From assembly GCA_964016885.1 (NCBI GenBank), contig OZ024742.1, positions 355,925,882 through 355,989,881 on the forward strand: DNA of 64,000 bases, read 5' to 3'. The first letter of the stretch is position 1. Every line of letters begins with the position of its first letter. The notes beneath the pieces were generated by a model. The model ran no database searches. It was not told the DNA's origin and saw only the letters and a list, made by a program, of their open reading frames with translations. This DNA is from Eledone cirrhosa (taxonomy: Eukaryota; Mollusca; Cephalopoda; Octopoda; Eledonidae). Made by a program: the position numbers and the translations under genes. Of the stretch, positions 47,770-58,365 are shown one piece after another.

Positions 47770-48029
47770 TTCAGACGTATCTGAGGACCTTGCGAATTTC
47801 AGAGTCAGGTTCGATATGCCTCGAGCTGGTCGTCAGAGAAACGATTATAATATGTCCAATAAATTCCATTCGTCGCAACACTGATTCTCTTCTTTTCTGT
47901 GATATCAAACTCTGCTCTATGAGAGCATCGAGTGCTCCAACGGCCTACCACATACGGACGCTTTAAGCATCCAGCACCAATTATATATATATATATGTTT
48001 TAGGTATATCCAAAGGAAAAGCAAAGGAA

Positions 48030-48210
48030 AAAAAGAGTGCTCTATGTATAGAACAGAGCTATTTAATTAGAAAGGGAACAACACAATATATACATCTGTT
48101 ATAATATCTCTGTCTGACGACCGATCCAGGCGTATATTATCATTGTCTGGGATCCAGAAACCTTTGGTAATGGAGTAGTTATATTTTGTGTTGTTCACTT
48201 TCTAATTAAA
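48030..48210. repeat. Small foldback enclosing a hammerhead-like motif
   Basis: Inverted arms tatttaattagaaag...gaacaacacaa and ttgtgttgttcactttctaa... about 32 bp. An agtgctctatgtat block on the left is shared (inverted) with the unit near 55.49 kb. Bounded by (TA)n on the right. Confidence 0.65.
48108..48175 (+). ncRNA. Hammerhead-like ribozyme motif
   Basis: Stem I CTCTGT with ATGGAG (six pairs, two G-U), core CTGACGA, stem II GATCCAG with CTGGGATC (one bulge) after two unpaired positions, GAAAC, loop CTTTG, GT, cleavage base A. Confidence 0.5.
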
Positions 48211-48226
48211 TATATATATATATATC

Positions 48227-48330
48227 ATCATCATCATCATCATCATTTTACCCTGCTTGCAAGGGTTGGACGAGTCCTATTCAGCACAGCATCTCTCCAC
48301 TTGTCACGGTCCTTCGTCATCTCCTCGGTG
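48227..48330 (-). repeat. LINE 3' end fragment
   Basis: (ATC)n followed by ccctgcttgcaagggttgga, cgagtcctattcagcac, ctctccacttgtcac and ccttcgtcatctcc. This is collinear with the antisense of 33330-33440 (RTE-like LINE end). Confidence 0.65.
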
Positions 48331-48971
48331 TGTGTGTGTATGTGTGTGTGTTTGCTGCTATTTTTGGCAGCTTCACTTATCACCAAGTGGTTCTTTCTCT
48401 CTTTGATTCATAAACCAAATAATCAATTACAAAGTCTATATCAATCATGTCATGTCAAAATCTTCAATAATACTGCAAGATAAAAAGATAATAAAAAAAC
48501 AAGCTTAGCTCTCTGAAAAAAAGTAATAATATCTAAAATAAAAAGTACTCTGACTTTTTCTACTAAATTTTTTTAACCAATCCCGCAATAATTACAAATG
48601 CTATGAACACACTACAAGCCATCTCCTTGATATGGTCGATTTAAAGTCATATGCAACCGACAAAATACATTTCGAGGTTTTATAAAAACTGTACATTGTT
48701 AGGAAAATATTCTGATAGCTAATCTAAGATGGGACAAATTAATTAAAACTCAAAATAATAAGTTAGATTGAGATACCGAAATCAAAGAAGCCATTATACC
48801 AGTACTTAGGAATAAATGAATCTGATAAGATAAAATATACATGAAAATTACAAAAGTGTCTATTTATTCTTATGCATTACTCTTTTATTGGTTTTAGTTC
48901 TTGGGCAGTAATGAGGCTGAGACAAGATCTTCAAGAGTTTTAGTTGATCATATCAACTAATATTGACTTCA
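48331..48971. other. Unassigned AT-rich sequence
   Basis: A TG tract at the left end; otherwise nothing recognised. Confidence 0.45.
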
Positions 48972-49190
48972 AATCTAGACACAAGGCCAGAAACATTGCA
49001 GGAGGGTAAAGTCAATTAAATTGACTCCAGTGTATTACTGTGCTTTATTTTATCGACTCCCTTAAGGATAAAAAGCAAAGCTAACATTGGTGGAATTTGA
49101 ACTCAGAAGGCAAAGGGTTGTAACTCTATGCCACAAAGCATAATGCCTGACGTTCTATCGATACAGGCAACCCACCGCCCTAATATCAAC
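48972..49190 (-). repeat. tRNA-Lys-type SINE
   Basis: Antisense: agacacaaggccag, attgactccagtgtattact, ttatcgactcc, box-B-like gaatttgaactcagaag, ending gatacaggc. Confidence 0.8.
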
Positions 49191-49204
49191 TAATAAGGAT
49201 TTCA

Positions 49205-49410
49205 AATTTAGACACAAGGCCAGCAAATTAAAAGGGAAGGAAAAATTGCTTAAATCAACCCATTACATGACTGGCACTTTATTTTACCAAACCTGGAAAG
49301 ATAAAAGGCAAAGATGACCTCAGACCATGAGGCTGGAAATGAACTCAGAGATGAACTCAAACCATAATGGTATTTTGTTCAATATTCTACCAATGCTGCC
49401 AATCCACCAC
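49205..49410 (-). repeat. tRNA-Lys-type SINE
   Basis: Second tandemly placed degenerate antisense copy: acacaaggccagcaaatt, acatgactggcactttattt, aatgaactcagag. Confidence 0.7.
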
Positions 49411-49424
49411 CTTTAGATAATTTC

Positions 49425-49605
49425 TAATTTAGATACATAGGCAATAATTTGTTGTGTGAGGAAACTTGCTTAGACCAACTCCAGTATAGGACTGGTATTT
49501 TGTTTTATCGAAGAAAAGCAAAGTGCTGGGATTTGAACTCAGAACAAGGGCAATAACTAAATACCAAGAAACATTTCCTCTGATGCTCTAAAAATTCTGT
49601 CAATC
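49425..49605 (-). repeat. tRNA-Lys-type SINE
   Basis: Third antisense copy in the cluster: gatacataggcaataattt, ggactggtattttgttttat, gggatttgaactcagaac, ctaaaaattctgtcaa. Confidence 0.65.
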
Positions 49606-49804
49606 CACCACTTTCATGGTATGGCAAGGTATAGACCCTAAGTTGTGAGGGAGTCACAGTGACACCATATTCACATACAGCATTTCTTAGGGCATTTTTT
49701 AAACATAGCTTAGCCTGTCTTCTCTCCAGGTCTGAGTATAGCAGATTTTTTCCAGAGAAGGAATGAGAGTGAAAGAAAAGAAGTCAGAAAGAGATATAGA
49801 GGAA

Positions 49805-50105
49805 GAATTGACCCTAGCACTAGACTGGTACTTTTCTTGTCGACCTCGAATGGATTAAAAGCAAAGTTTACTTCGGTGAGATTTGAACTAGTTGTCCCAT
49901 GTGGTCTAGTGGTTAGAATTCCTGGCTTTCACCCAGGCGGCTCGGGTTCGATTCCCGGAATGGGGACGGCATATGTTTTGTTCCACCCTTGCAAGCAGGG
50001 AAAAGTGGACGTAAAATGATGACGATGGTGAAAGCAAAGAGCTGGAGCAAATTCCAGAAAGCATGCTATCTGACATTCTAATGAATCTGTAAATTCACTG
50101 CCATA
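49805..50105 (-). repeat. tRNA-Lys-type SINE split by a tRNA-Glu SINE
   Basis: The body (ccctagcactagactggtac ... ggtgagatttgaacta) stops at 49890 and resumes after 50030 as aaagcaaagagctggagcaa ... aattcactgccat, the expected continuation of the tRNA half. The insert between is the tRNA-Glu SINE. Confidence 0.7.
49895..50030 (+). repeat. tRNA-Glu(TTC)-derived SINE
   Basis: A 72-nt tRNA-Glu-like head (49895-49966) with tggtctagtggttagaatt (D arm, box A), anticodon loop CTTTCAC reading TTC, and gggttcgattccc (box B). Only G7-A66 is mispaired in the acceptor stem, and T1 faces G72. It is joined to a body with cacccttgcaagcaggg, aaaagtggacgtaaaatg and a GATGAC tail. The tail marks it as a SINE; no evidence for a functional tRNA gene. 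Confidence 0.8.
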
Positions 50106-50109
50106 TTGA

Positions 50110-50625
50110 CTAATATTAAAAACCAAACTCAATGCTAAAAGTGTGATTATAGTTATGAATAAATACATTAGTAAGCTAGACAGTAAAACAGGAATTTAAC
50201 TGATGAGCAAAGATAAGAAACTCAATCCAAAAGATTATATAGGCTGGATGTATCTACTATGTACAGAAGTAGGAAGATCTTTGAAGAGATACTCAACTAC
50301 TATGAAACAATCTCTGTGAACTGAGAAAAATACTGAGATGAAAGCAATGTAGAATAATTAGCAAAAGAATAGAACATTAAAGAAGTTTTCTCCTGATATA
50401 AAGAAGCAAAATACATCAAAGTAAAAGAAATAGTGATGAACAATGTATCATTTAATGTCTCTTCCTAATTTTGGCATGAGTTGACATATACTTATGTATA
50501 TACATATATAGAGAGATATAGATGTAGATGTGAATGTGAGTGTTAGTCCTGTGTTCAATCAGGAGTAACCACAGTAAATAAGGTACATAATATATTAGTA
50601 AGTACAAACATGATTTTTAATGTAG
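50110..50625. other. Unassigned AT-rich sequence
   Basis: Nothing recognised. Confidence 0.4.
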
Positions 50626-50627
50626 AA

Positions 50628-50735
50628 ATGGCTTCTACAGGACTAGAACTGTTTTATTCAAAATAAATCAGCAGGAAAAAAGCACTGTTGATTTTGTTTG
50701 AATGAAAGAGCTCAACTCTTGTAGAAGCCATTTGT
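50628..50735. repeat. Small inverted repeat
   Basis: aatggcttctacagg and cttgtagaagccatt, about 14-bp arms, 75-bp spacer. Confidence 0.6.
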
Positions 50736-50768
50736 ATATTTACATACGTTTTTATATATATATATATA

Positions 50769-50880
50769 ATTATATTAATAAGAGGAATTCCAACTTTGTC
50801 TGATTTACTCGTTTTATTTACAGGATTGTAAATAAAACGAGTAAATCAGACAAAGTTGGAGTTCCTCTTATTAATATAAT
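50769..50880. repeat. Near-perfect palindrome, 54-bp arms
   Basis: attatattaataagaggaat ... ttttatttaca, a 4-nt ggat loop, then the exact complement with one mismatch (aattcc versus agttcc). (TA)n lies at its left edge. No coding sequence. Confidence 0.92.
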
Positions 50881-51069
50881 CTTCTATACACAATCATACA
50901 CACCCGTGTATATTTACCTATCTATATAATTATATATACATCCATTTTTCTCTCTAGTAATACAAAAGAAAGGCCCAAGCCTTCTGAAAGGCCCAAGCTG
51001 AAGTATATATGCAGTATGCACCGACCCACCCTCCCAAACAACCACTTGAGGACAGGCCGGCGTAAATGC
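50881..51069. other. Unassigned sequence
   Basis: Nothing recognised. Confidence 0.4.
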
Positions 51070-51310
51070 ATCCAGTGAAGCCTCCACCCCACACTGTAAA
51101 GTCTTCATGTAGGCATCACAACAAAAAGCACCCAGTACTCACTGTGAATGAGGTTAGCATTAGAAAGGGCATCCAGCTGTAGAAACAAGGCCAGAATCAG
51201 TCATGTATGAGCGAGACATGGTCACCTGACCTAGCATAGCCCATAACAGAACAACTTGTCTAACCCATGCTAGCATGGAAAATAGATGTAAAACGGTGGT
51301 GTTGATGAGG
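51070..51310 (+). repeat. 48-bp-unit family, sense
   Basis: One to two units, body (agaaagggcatccagctgta, gaaacaaggccagaatcagt), tail catgctagcatggaaaatag and GGTGTTGATGA end. Confidence 0.85.
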
Positions 51311-51384
51311 ATATATGTATATAGACACAAATATATATATATCATTATCATGATATATGGGCATATATATGTCTATATTATGTT

Positions 51385-51675
51385 TGTACCACAAAACATC
51401 CAGCCCATATTATAAAGTGGTCATGTAGGTGTCATGATAAAAGGCACCCAGCCTAGACTGTAAAGTGGTTGTGTAAAAGACACGGCAAAAGCACCCAGCA
51501 TACACTGTAAATGTGTTTGGCGTTAGGAAGTGCATCCAGCCATAGAAAACTAGCCAGATCAATCCTATATGAGCAAGACAAGGTCACCTGACACAAGTTG
51601 CCTCTAAATAGGACAAAATGCCTCTAAATGGGACAAAGCATGGAAGATGGACATTAAACAATGATGAATATGATG
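51385..51675 (+). repeat. 48-bp-unit family, sense
   Basis: Three units (cacccagcctagactgtaaa), body (ggcgttaggaagtgcatcca), tail acatggaagatgg-like and aatgatgaatatgatga. Confidence 0.85.
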
Positions 51676-51676
51676 A

Positions 51677-51682
<6 letters not shown>

Positions 51683-51734
<52 letters not shown>
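51683..51734. repeat. (CT)n-(TA)n microsatellite
   Basis: CT tract followed by TA; the Tigger TIR follows at a TA. Confidence 0.95.
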
Positions 51735-53535
51735 CAATGGTATCTTGACTTACAAGTGTCCCAACTAATGAGTTTTTAGAGATATGAGCCATCTCTCGGC
51801 CAATTTTTTGCTTTGAGTTGCGAGATAAAATTAGGGTTATTAGACAGCTTCAGATACCCCTCCGCTAGTTGGTGTAGCCAATGCCACAGTGAACGCTCTA
51901 ACATCTGCCCAGCATCCCATAGGTCCGAAGAAAATGAGCGTGAAGGACAGTGCTGAGAAGAAGAAGCGGATGAATTAAAGAAAGAAATTATTGAAAAACA
52001 TGACCAAGCTGTGCTTGTAGTCGACTTGGCAAAGCAGTACAAGCATAGCACTTCTATGATCTGAACCATACTGAAGAAGAAGGAGTTGATAAAGGTTATA
52101 ACACCAGCCAAGGGAGTTAAAATAATTTCTAAACAGTGGACATCTATCCACAAAAATATGGAAAGGTGGCTGATGGTGTGGTTGACAGAGAAGCAGTTCA
52201 CAGGAGATAACGTGACCGAGGCTATAATCTGCAAGGAGGTATGAGCTATTTACACTGATTTGCTGCAGCAGACCCCAGGCACTTCGACAGACGAGGCATC
52301 GGGTGAGCCGTTTAAAACCAGTCAGGGCTGGTTCGAGAATGTTAAAAAGAGGGCCAGCATTTACTCCATTGTCAGGCATGGTGAGGCAGTGAGTGCGGAT
52401 ATTAAGGCAGCTGAGGATTACCTGAAAACTTTTGCCGGAATTATAGCAGCCGAAGGATACATCCCCCAGCAAGTCTTCAAATCTGACGAGACACGATCTT
52501 TATGGAAGAAGATGCCAAGGAGGACTTATACAATGGCAAAGGAGTAGAGGATGCCAGGCCACAAACCCATGAAGGATAGGCTAATCCTCACACTGTGTGC
52601 CAATGTGAGTGGCGATTACAAGATTAAGTCACTGTTCATTTATCATTCGGAAAACCCCAGAGCGTTTAAGTCACATAAGATTCTAAAAGAAAAACTGCAG
52701 GTTATGTGGAGGGCAAACCTGAGGTTGTGGGTCACCGGACAGTTCTTTGTTGAGTGGATGAATTTAGTCTTTGGTCCTGACGTTAAGAAATACCTCCAGA
52801 AAAATAACCTACCCTTGCAAACCTTTCTCGAAAATGCACCTGCTCACTCAACTACACTTGAAGATGACATCCTCAAAGAGTTCAAGTTTATAAAGGTTCT
52901 CTAATGTCCACCCAACACCACCCCTATCCTGCAGCCCATGGTCCAGCAGGTGATTTCTAATTTCAAGAAGCTTTTCAACAAGCCCCTGTTCTGCCACTGC
53001 TTTGAGGTGATGGAGAACACAAACTTTACCCTTCGAGTGTTCTAGAAGGACCGCTATAACATCGTGATATGCCTCAGAAATATCAATATGGACTGGGATG
53101 GTGTTACAAAGAGGACATTGACCTCTGTGTGGATGAATCTGCGGCCTGAGGTTGTGTCTGAAACAGACTTTAAAAGACTCAAACCTGAAGCAGCAGTCGT
53201 GAAGGAGATGGTATCCCTCGGCAAGTCCATGGGCCTGGACATGGATGAAGGTGACATCAACGAGCTTATTGAGGAGCACTTCGAGGAACTAACAATGAAG
53301 GAGCTAAGAGAGCTACAGATGCAGCTGCATACGAAGGTTTTGCAGGAAATAAGTGATGTGTAGTTGGTGGAGGAGGTTATCTCTACAAATGAGATAAAGG
53401 ACATGTTGGGAATATGAGGGAAACATTCAGACTTTATTCAAAAGAAACACCCAGAAAAAGTTCCAACTGGGTGTGCGACGGCACTATTTAATGGCACTTG
53501 CCTAACTCATTTCAGAAACATTCTATATCCGTAAA
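51735..53535 (+). pseudogene. Tigger/pogo-type DNA transposon transposase
   Basis: Begins with a Tigger-like TIR (caatggtatcttgacttaca). The transposase reads in a single frame from about 51960 to 53532, interrupted by stops at 52062, 52242, 52545, 52902, 53043, 53361 and 53415. A frameshift near 51975 hits the DNA-binding region. DDE_1 landmarks: VFKSDETRSLWKKMPRRT (first Asp intact), LENAPAHS (second catalytic Asp is Glu), PPNTTPILQPMVQQVISNFK (third Asp is Val). The C-terminus ends FNGTCLTHFRNIL. Family role: cut-and-paste transposition into TA. Clearly inactive; the 3' TIR is not found, replaced by a PLE fragment. Confidence 0.88.
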
Positions 53536-53544
53536 TATATATAT

Positions 53545-53690
53545 AATAGTGGAAGACTGCTGGGTTATATCCGTAATAGTAGAACACTCAGTCCATGGGA
53601 CGAGATTGGTAGGAGTAGTTCCACAACAGTTAGTTCAACATTACCAAGAACAATTGCTTCACCTTATTTGGATCATCAGCTTGGTTTATA
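53545..53690 (-). repeat. PLE 3'-terminal fragment
   Basis: Shares cactcagtccatgggacgag and ccacaacagttagttcaaca with the sequence flanking the PLE at 35.5 kb. Only the terminal part with the hammerhead-like motif is present. Confidence 0.7.
53645..53685 (-). ncRNA. Hammerhead-like motif in PLE fragment
   Basis: Minus strand: stem I CCAAG with CTTGG (five pairs), core CTGATGA, weak CC/GG stem II flanked by U-U, GAAGC (A15.1 is G), loop AATT, GT, cleavage base U. Confidence 0.45.
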
Positions 53691-53704
53691 TATATATATA
53701 TATC

Positions 53705-54652
53705 CAAAATTAAGATAATCAAAATTATGGGTGTCATGCCAGAAATACATGCGCCATATCACCCGCAAAATAAGCTCTAAGATTCTAACGGATAGGTCCG
53801 AGCATTTTATAATAACTAGAAATTAATTAACATATAAATAAACATGAATAATCACAGGAGATAATTTTTACAAGTGTGTAAGCACACATAGCTAGGTAGG
53901 TAACTAAATAAAGTTAACCAGAACTTCAAAAATAGATACCTTATAATATGATTAATCTTCCCTGTATATATTCCATTAAAAAAATATATTTCACCAATTA
54001 ATCGAATGGTAAACCACAGAGGCCGGTACTTGGACTTTCAATAAGGAAGAAGTAAAAATTATCTCCTGTGATTATTCATGTTTATTTATATGTTAATCAA
54101 TTTCTAGTTATTATAAAATTCTCGGACCTATTTGTTAGAATCTTAGAGCTTATTTTGCGGATGATATGGCGCACGTCTTTCTGCCATGACACCCATAATT
54201 TTGATTATCTTAATTTTGGATATAGATATATAAATACGGCTCCTTAATTGTAGAGCTAACTCTGTTGAAAGGATTTGATTGCTGTTTCTAGTTGTCGATA
54301 ACCCTATTCACGCCACTGTGACGAAGCTGGTATGATGTGTGTATTTCTAGTAGATACAGCACGTGTTGCTGGCCAGTCGCTGATTTGAACCTTAAGTGTA
54401 AACATAGATCTGGACTTCTTCCTTGTTGAAAATCCAAGTACCGGCCTCTAAGATTTACCATTCGATTAATTGGTGAAATATATTTCTTTAATGGAATATA
54501 TACAGGGAAGATTATTCATATTATAAGGTATCTATTTTTGAAGTTCTGGTTAACTTTATTTAGTTACCTACCTAGCTATGTGTGCTTACACACTTGTAAA
54601 AATTATCTCCTGTGATTATTAATGTTTATTTATATGTTAATCAATTTCTAGT

Positions 54653-54655
<3 letters not shown>
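53705..54655. repeat. Complex nested foldback
   Basis: Segment a (53705-53880) returns inverted at 54062-54230; segment b (53875-54052) returns inverted at 54412-54600. A further partial inverted copy of a (54598-54655) matches 54062-54120 directly. Order: a b, inverted a, unique spacer, inverted b, inverted a part. Markers: aattaagataatcaaaatta, gaggccggtacttgg, tagctatgtgtgcttacaca. No protein. Confidence 0.8.
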
Positions 54656-54657
<2 letters not shown>

Positions 54658-54684
<27 letters not shown>

Positions 54685-54764
54685 TTTTTTCTTCTCCCCC
54701 CCCCTTTTTTACTTACTCATTTTTATGCGTGTGCATGCAAACAGGTCAATATGCGTGAGTGTAA

Positions 54765-54810
<46 letters not shown>

Positions 54811-54870
54811 ACGTATCGAACGTATGGATGTGTAAGTGTGCGTGTGTATATAAGCATGTATATTTTTGCG
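54658..54870. repeat. (TA)n and (TG)n microsatellites
   Basis: TA tract at 54658-54682, TG tract at 54768-54806, TG-rich remainder. Confidence 0.9.
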
Positions 54871-55379
54871 TTTCTTTTGTGAGATACGCGTGTCTGTGTA
54901 TGTATGTACCCTTTTTTGTCTTCTTTTCTTTCATTTTTTTTTTTTTTTTTCTTTCTAAATTTTTTCTTTCTAAATTATTGTTCCATTTTTATAAATATAT
55001 CGAGATTGATACTTTCCTTGAAATTATTACACTCCCTTACCTCTTTTACTTCCGCATCTAAGTGTACGTGTGTGTAGGTGTGTTTATGCGTGCGCCTTCA
55101 TATTCATATTCTTATGATGTATCTATTCTGTCTGTAGATTACAGACATACAGATACATTTGCCCTAAATTTTATATTTACGCACACTTTTTCACTATACG
55201 TATACATATGTGCATACACATATATGCACATCTGTGAGCGTATATACATACATATACACACACCTAACTATATTTCTTGAAAGATTATTATATATTTCAT
55301 ATTCTAATTCATTTGTCTATATCTTTTTTTTGATTTTCTTGACGAGACTTTCCAAGTATTTACCCATGTTTTATATTGC
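54871..55379. other. Unassigned T-rich sequence
   Basis: Poly-T near 54937; short CATA/CACA patches; no gene. Confidence 0.45.
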
Positions 55380-55447
55380 CTCGTCTGACGAACGAATGAA
55401 GACGCTTCTTTCGTGTTCGCCTCATTCGAGAAACCTCTGGTAATGAG
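55380..55447 (+). ncRNA. Hammerhead-like ribozyme motif
   Basis: Stem I CTCGT with ATGAG (five pairs, one G-U), core CTGACGA, perfect seven-pair stem II CGAATGA/TCATTCG after an A-A mismatch, GAAAC, loop CTCTG, GT, cleavage base A55442. Same subfamily as 48108-48175 (shared CTGACGA, GAAAC, loop CTTTG/CTCTG, GTAATG). Confidence 0.6.
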
Positions 55448-55549
55448 ATAATTATATTGTATTGATTTTTATACATTAAATTTTGCTCTGATACTTACAT
55501 AGAGCACTCTTCACTTCGATGACCTTTTCTGTTTTCAACGGTAATTTCA

Positions 55550-55550
<1 letters not shown>

Positions 55551-55620
<70 letters not shown>

Positions 55621-55622
55621 CC
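55551..55622. repeat. (TA)n microsatellite
   Basis: Pure TA tract. Confidence 0.95.
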
Positions 55623-55671
55623 CACATATATACATGCACACACTGACTCACACACCAACACTAACACACTC

Positions 55672-55925
55672 ATATCATCATCACTGTTTAATGTCCATTT
55701 TCCATGCTACAACGAGTTAGATGCGTTGTCCTGCTGTAAGGCAAACCAGGTCAGGTGACTGTGTCTTGCTCATACAGAACTGATTTTGGCCTGGTTTCTC
55801 TGGTTGGATGCCCTTCTTAATGCTAACCACATTTACTGTGTTTACTGAGTGCATTTTGTAGTAACATCTACATGACCATTTAACTGGTTAGGCCCTTTTT
55901 GTCATTGAACCAAAATTACCACTTC
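55672..55925 (-). repeat. 48-bp-unit family, antisense
   Basis: Tail atcatcatcactgtttaatg, body (gttagatgcgttgtcctgct, ggatgcccttcttaatgcta) and one to two degenerate units. Confidence 0.82.
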
Positions 55926-56687
55926 ACAGTGTAAAATTGGGAATTGGTTGGAGGAGGTGAATGGAGATTGGGGAAGTAGATCTTGGGGCATTGGTGAGGG
56001 GTGGGGGGTCAGGATGTGTATGGTATGTTTCATATGTACAAGATTGTTGTAGATATTTAATGGGTCTTGAACTTTGATTTCATTACTGATGATGTTACCT
56101 TGACAGAACCCTGAAAAATCCCTGATCTATTTAGTAGACTGCAAATCCTAAAACAAAAAATAAAACAAAATAAAGAAGAAAGATAAATAGATTATTTCAT
56201 TCCAATCTCAAAATATAATGAGAGTGGTTACTTCATTTAAATTACTAATTTAATAATACCTTTTGAAAAGACTTGAATATCACGACTTTTATTTCCTTTA
56301 CTTCTCTAAACAATTCTGTACTAAGCTGTTGACTACAACAATATATTGACTGTAACATTTGTATAGAATTGACAATAATTATAGAATTGATATGTTTTTT
56401 AATGAAAACAAAATAACACATTGATGAAGGTATTGGAATTCTGAAATGAATTTCAGTAATCCAGCTTCATAATTATTGATGTATTGCATATTTTCATTGG
56501 TATGATTAACTGTTTTCTTCAAAATTAAATGGTCAATTCTATAACCTGGCTTTCTTCTTGAAATATTGCTTCCAAATTATTGATTATTTCTAAGTTTCAC
56601 ATAATGGCATACGTATTGAGAGAAGGATTATAAAGAATTATAATAAGTTGATGTTTCTTCTATTATTAAACCAGGGGGATGTGGATG
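55926..56687. other. Unassigned AT-rich sequence
   Basis: G-rich near 55990; no gene. CTGATGA near 56088 lacks a stem II and GAAAC partner. Confidence 0.4.
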
Positions 56688-56890
56688 TAATGGGGCCAGA
56701 TGGTTCAATAGATTGTTTTACAATCATTGGGTGCATGGTTTGATCACACAGCATGGCATCTTGTGTTTGTATCATTTATCACAGGTGAAGATCAATGCAA
56801 ATCTTGTGAGCAAAATTATGTAGATGGAAACTGTTTGATAGCACATCAGATGATCTGTACCTGTAATTCAATGGGCCAAACATAAGGTAC
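56688..56890 (+). repeat. Second tRNA-type SINE family, sense, degenerate
   Basis: tgcatggtttgatcacacag (box-B-like), then gtgaagatcaatgcaaatct and tagatggaaactg in the order expected for the family seen antisense at 33.8 kb. Confidence 0.5.
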
Positions 56891-57064
56891 AATAAAATGT
56901 TCTGTTAAGAAAAGCAAAAGAAAAAATCGATAAAATACAATATGGCTGCTGCATAAATAAGTAGCTTTGTGTTCAATCTTAGGAGAGTGTCCAATATCAT
57001 AGTTTACAGCTGATCAATACCTAGCAAGTGAAATTCAATAAACAAGAACTGAGGGGAAACCCTT

Positions 57065-57178
57065 TTTATGCCATCATTTAACATTCATTTTTCTGGCATC
57101 AAGTGTTGGACAAGTCACTATCAACAGAATCAGTATTTAAATAAAGCTTCTTCTTCTTCTTCTTCTTCTTCTTCTTGC
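57065..57178 (-). repeat. LINE/SINE tail fragment and (CTT)n
   Basis: catcatttaacattcatttt resembles the shared GATGAT tail in antisense; an interrupting spacer and about nine CTT triplets follow. Confidence 0.45.
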
Positions 57179-57179
57179 T

Positions 57180-57320
57180 GAGAGGGTTCTTGGGGTCCTC
57201 AAACACCCCTTCCAGCAGGTTCTGTTAGAAGTAACCATTGCCAACTGATGCAGCTGGTCATGCTTGGATTGGAGCTGTGATTTCTCAATTCAGAGAAATA
57301 GCAGCTATACCTGAGACAAG
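57180..57320 (-). pseudogene. LINE C-terminal fragment
   Basis: Related to 17270-17560 in the same orientation: ggggtcctcaaaca, ccaactgatgcagctgg, then after a deletion gagctgtgatttctcaattc and agagaaatagcagct (minus strand ELRNHS-like, LLLRIERSQL equivalent). No functional protein. Confidence 0.6.
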
Positions 57321-57884
57321 TCATTCTTTTTACATCTACTTTCCCCATGTTTACATGGATTGAACAGATTTTCAGTACAGACTCTCCTCGTCTGTGGCAA
57401 TCTATTATCATCCTAATTCTGCTTCAATTATTTGTTTAATCTCCTGCATCTTCCTTCCACTTCTACATCCAATGTTTCATCATCTATATGAATCGCATCT
57501 CCAAATCAGTACAATCCTCTTTCATAAAAACATTACTTTTATACATAGTTCCTCTCTCAGCTCATCCATGCTTCACTGATTATATACATTAACATCACAC
57601 ATATATCAAAGCATGTTCACTTCATTTCTATTTAGTACAATTTAGTAAAATTGAAACTCATAATACTGAGACGACAGATCAACTTTAAAACATCCCACGT
57701 GTGATTCAATTAGTTCTTTTTTTCTTTCATAATTGAAGATGATCCATTAGTATACTGGAAACCTATCAGATCCTGATTTTGTATTTGATTTGCAGAATCC
57801 TTAATGTAAAATTGTTTGTTGAAAGATATATTGTTGCCCTATCACTCCAACCATATTTTGATCGCACCACCCTTCTCCCATGCC
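57321..57884. other. Unassigned sequence
   Basis: Nothing recognised. Confidence 0.4.
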
Positions 57885-58365
57885 TTTACACCCCTGCCAT
57901 AGTCTACTCTGTAAAGTAGTTGTTTGATGCCACGACAAAAAGTGACCGGCCTACACTGTAAAGTGGCTTGTTGGTGACACAACAAAAAATGCCCAGTACA
58001 CATTGTAAAGTGGTCATGAAAGTGACATGACAAAAAACGCCAAGCCCAGACTGTAAAGTGGTTGTGTAAGTGTCACAGTAAAAAACGCCCATCACAGATT
58101 GTAAACAGTTTGTGTACGTGTCATGATAAAAAGCAGCCAAGCACACACAGTAAAATTATCCTCTAGGTGTCTCAACAAAAAGCACCCAGAACACAGTGTA
58201 AATATTGTTGGAATTATGGAGGGCATCCAACTATAGAAACGAAACCAGAAATATTTCTGTATGTGCAAGACACCATCACCTGACCTGACTTGTCTTAAAT
58301 TGGACAACCCATCTAACCCATGCTAGCATGGAAAATAGACTTTAAATGGTGATGATGGTGGTGAT
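57885..58365 (+). repeat. 48-bp minisatellite array plus family body and tail
   Basis: About six units (agcccagactgtaaagtggt, tgtgtaagtgtcacagtaaa), body (atggagggcatccaactata), tail catgctagcatggaaaatag and (GATGGT)n end. Confidence 0.87.

Noticed and set aside
47755..47880. CTGAGGA ... GAGAAACGATTATAATATGTCC as another hammerhead
   Set aside because: Stem I strands do not pair and stem II is weak; left out, although the following aataaattcc matches the 1.9-kb unit.
49895..49966. Functional tRNA-Glu gene
   Set aside because: Followed by a SINE body and GATGAC tail and inserted within another SINE; acceptor stem has a G-A mismatch.
56085..56130. CTGATGATGTTACC...CTGAAAAATCC as a hammerhead
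   Set aside because: No stem II and no C after GAAA; only the core heptamer matches.
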